Below the pieces are notes generated by a model. The model worked only from the letters and a program-made list of their open reading frames with translations, was not told the origin of the DNA and ran no database searches. Below, piece by piece: positions 5,366 to 5,756 of a stretch of DNA of 5,756 nt. The position numbers and the translations under genes are program-made. This stretch comes from Pseudobdellovibrionaceae bacterium. GTDB taxonomy: Bacteria; Bdellovibrionota; Bdellovibrionia; Bdellovibrionales; Bdellovibrionaceae. Every line of letters begins with the position of its first letter. Positions within the stretch are counted from its first letter, which is position 1. The stretch is from the NCBI GenBank assembly GCA_014376325.1, contig JACMRP010000386.1, positions 1-5,756 of the forward strand, in the 5' to 3' direction.

Positions 5366-5557
5366 ATGGGCAATGCACTTCTTGAGACGCTCGTACTCGC
5401 AACAGGACTCCCAGAAGGGGACGTCACCCGCGAACTTCAGGCGCTCATGCGTAAATACGGTAAAACCCCTGAAACTGTCACCATGGACGATCTTCGCCAA
5501 TTGATGCGCGATTATGTTCAAGATGTGTTGATGGAAAAAAAGCAGCGTCTGTCTTAG
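5366..5557 (+). CDS. Conserved-looking small protein of unknown function (63 aa)
   Basis: The 63-residue product has no signal peptide or membrane segment and should be cytoplasmic. It appears all-helical: a hydrophobic first helix (about 4-13, LLETLVLAT), a second at about 17-30 after GLPEGDV, and a third from about 39 (TMDDLRQLMRDYVQDVL) ending in a basic tail KKQR. TGLPEGDVTRELQ and TPETVTMDDLRQLM look like helix caps in a small three-helix bundle. I do not recognise the family. A perfect GGAGG site and sound amino acid make-up argue that it is a real gene. It follows dnaB by 115 bases on the same strand, so co-transcription is possible and a link to replication is conceivable but unproven. 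Its TAG stop overlaps the stop codon of the convergent gene on the other strand. Confidence 0.75.
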   Translation: MGNALLETLVLATGLPEGDVTRELQALMRKYGKTPETVTMDDLRQLMRDYVQDVLMEKKQRLS

Positions 5558-5756
5558 ATTTTAATTAGCTTCAAGTTGTGGCGCGCGGACAAAAGATTCA
5601 CGGCATAGCAAGTTTTCATAAATGCGAAACGCTCTTGGAGCACTGGATCCGGATCATTCGGGACCGCTGTATTTGGAATCACTTCTGGCCGATGAAGCCA
5701 ATATTCGTAGCCCAAAGTTTCTACAAATTGAAACAGGGGCAGGCGGAGCTCTTCTC
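5554..5756 (-). CDS. Unassigned protein, C-terminal 66 residues (5' end beyond window)
   Basis: On the minus strand one frame is open from the window edge to a TAA at 5556..5554; the other two frames hit stops within this stretch. The 66 visible residues begin EELRLPLFQFVETLGYEYWL, continue with a Pro/Asn/Asp-rich loop (PNTAVPNDPDP) and end with a helical stretch (LQERFAFMKTCYAVNLLSARHNLKL). This balanced, aromatic-rich composition looks like a genuine folded protein. There is no clear membrane segment in the visible part and I do not recognise the family. Its stop codon overlaps that of the convergent 63-residue gene, so no terminator fits between the two. It may start in the flanking DNA; its full length is unknown. 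Confidence 0.7.
   Translation of the reverse strand, partial: EELRLPLFQFVETLGYEYWLHRPEVIPNTAVPNDPDPVLQERFAFMKTCYAVNLLSARHNLKLIKI

Overview
The window is a compact stretch of chromosomal housekeeping DNA, with seven protein genes (two cut by the window ends) and short intergenic gaps. Gene content and protein style (FtsK with a long charged linker, a full-length Fis-like protein, a classical DnaB, many small unassigned proteins) suggest a Gram-negative bacterium of the former Deltaproteobacteria. Bdellovibrio or a relative is my best guess. That assignment is inferred from memory of the families, not from a search.

Layout. At the left end, on the minus strand, is the start of a small secreted protein gene (115..1). 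It has a clear signal peptide, a strong Shine-Dalgarno site and a promoter region carrying a nested inverted repeat. Upstream of it on the same strand is ftsK (2581..188), a 797-residue DNA translocase. A 170-bp divergent region separates ftsK from a rightward set: queE (2752..3402, 7-deazaguanine synthesis), a fis-like gene (3491..3790), dnaB (3829..5250, replicative helicase) and an unassigned 63-residue gene (5366..5557). The last of these meets an unassigned minus-strand gene (5756..5554, N-terminus beyond the window) tail to tail, with the two stop codons overlapping.

How the genes relate. FtsK moves and decatenates chromosome ends at the septum, DnaB unwinds DNA at the fork, and a Fis-like protein shapes the nucleoid and may regulate transcription, so three of the seven genes concern chromosome replication and segregation. 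QueE belongs to tRNA queuosine (or another 7-deazaguanine) synthesis and is the outlier. Start sites were reassigned for queE, dnaB and the 63-residue gene, because the longest open frames begin at poorly supported upstream codons.

I found no mobile element, CRISPR array, tRNA or rRNA, and nothing that amounts to an undescribed multi-gene system. The points that merit a second look are substitutions in the FtsK ATPase motifs, the SD-less ftsK start overlapped by a promoter-like element, several intergenic inverted repeats, the position of fis behind a tRNA-modification gene, and the two unassigned genes at the right end.
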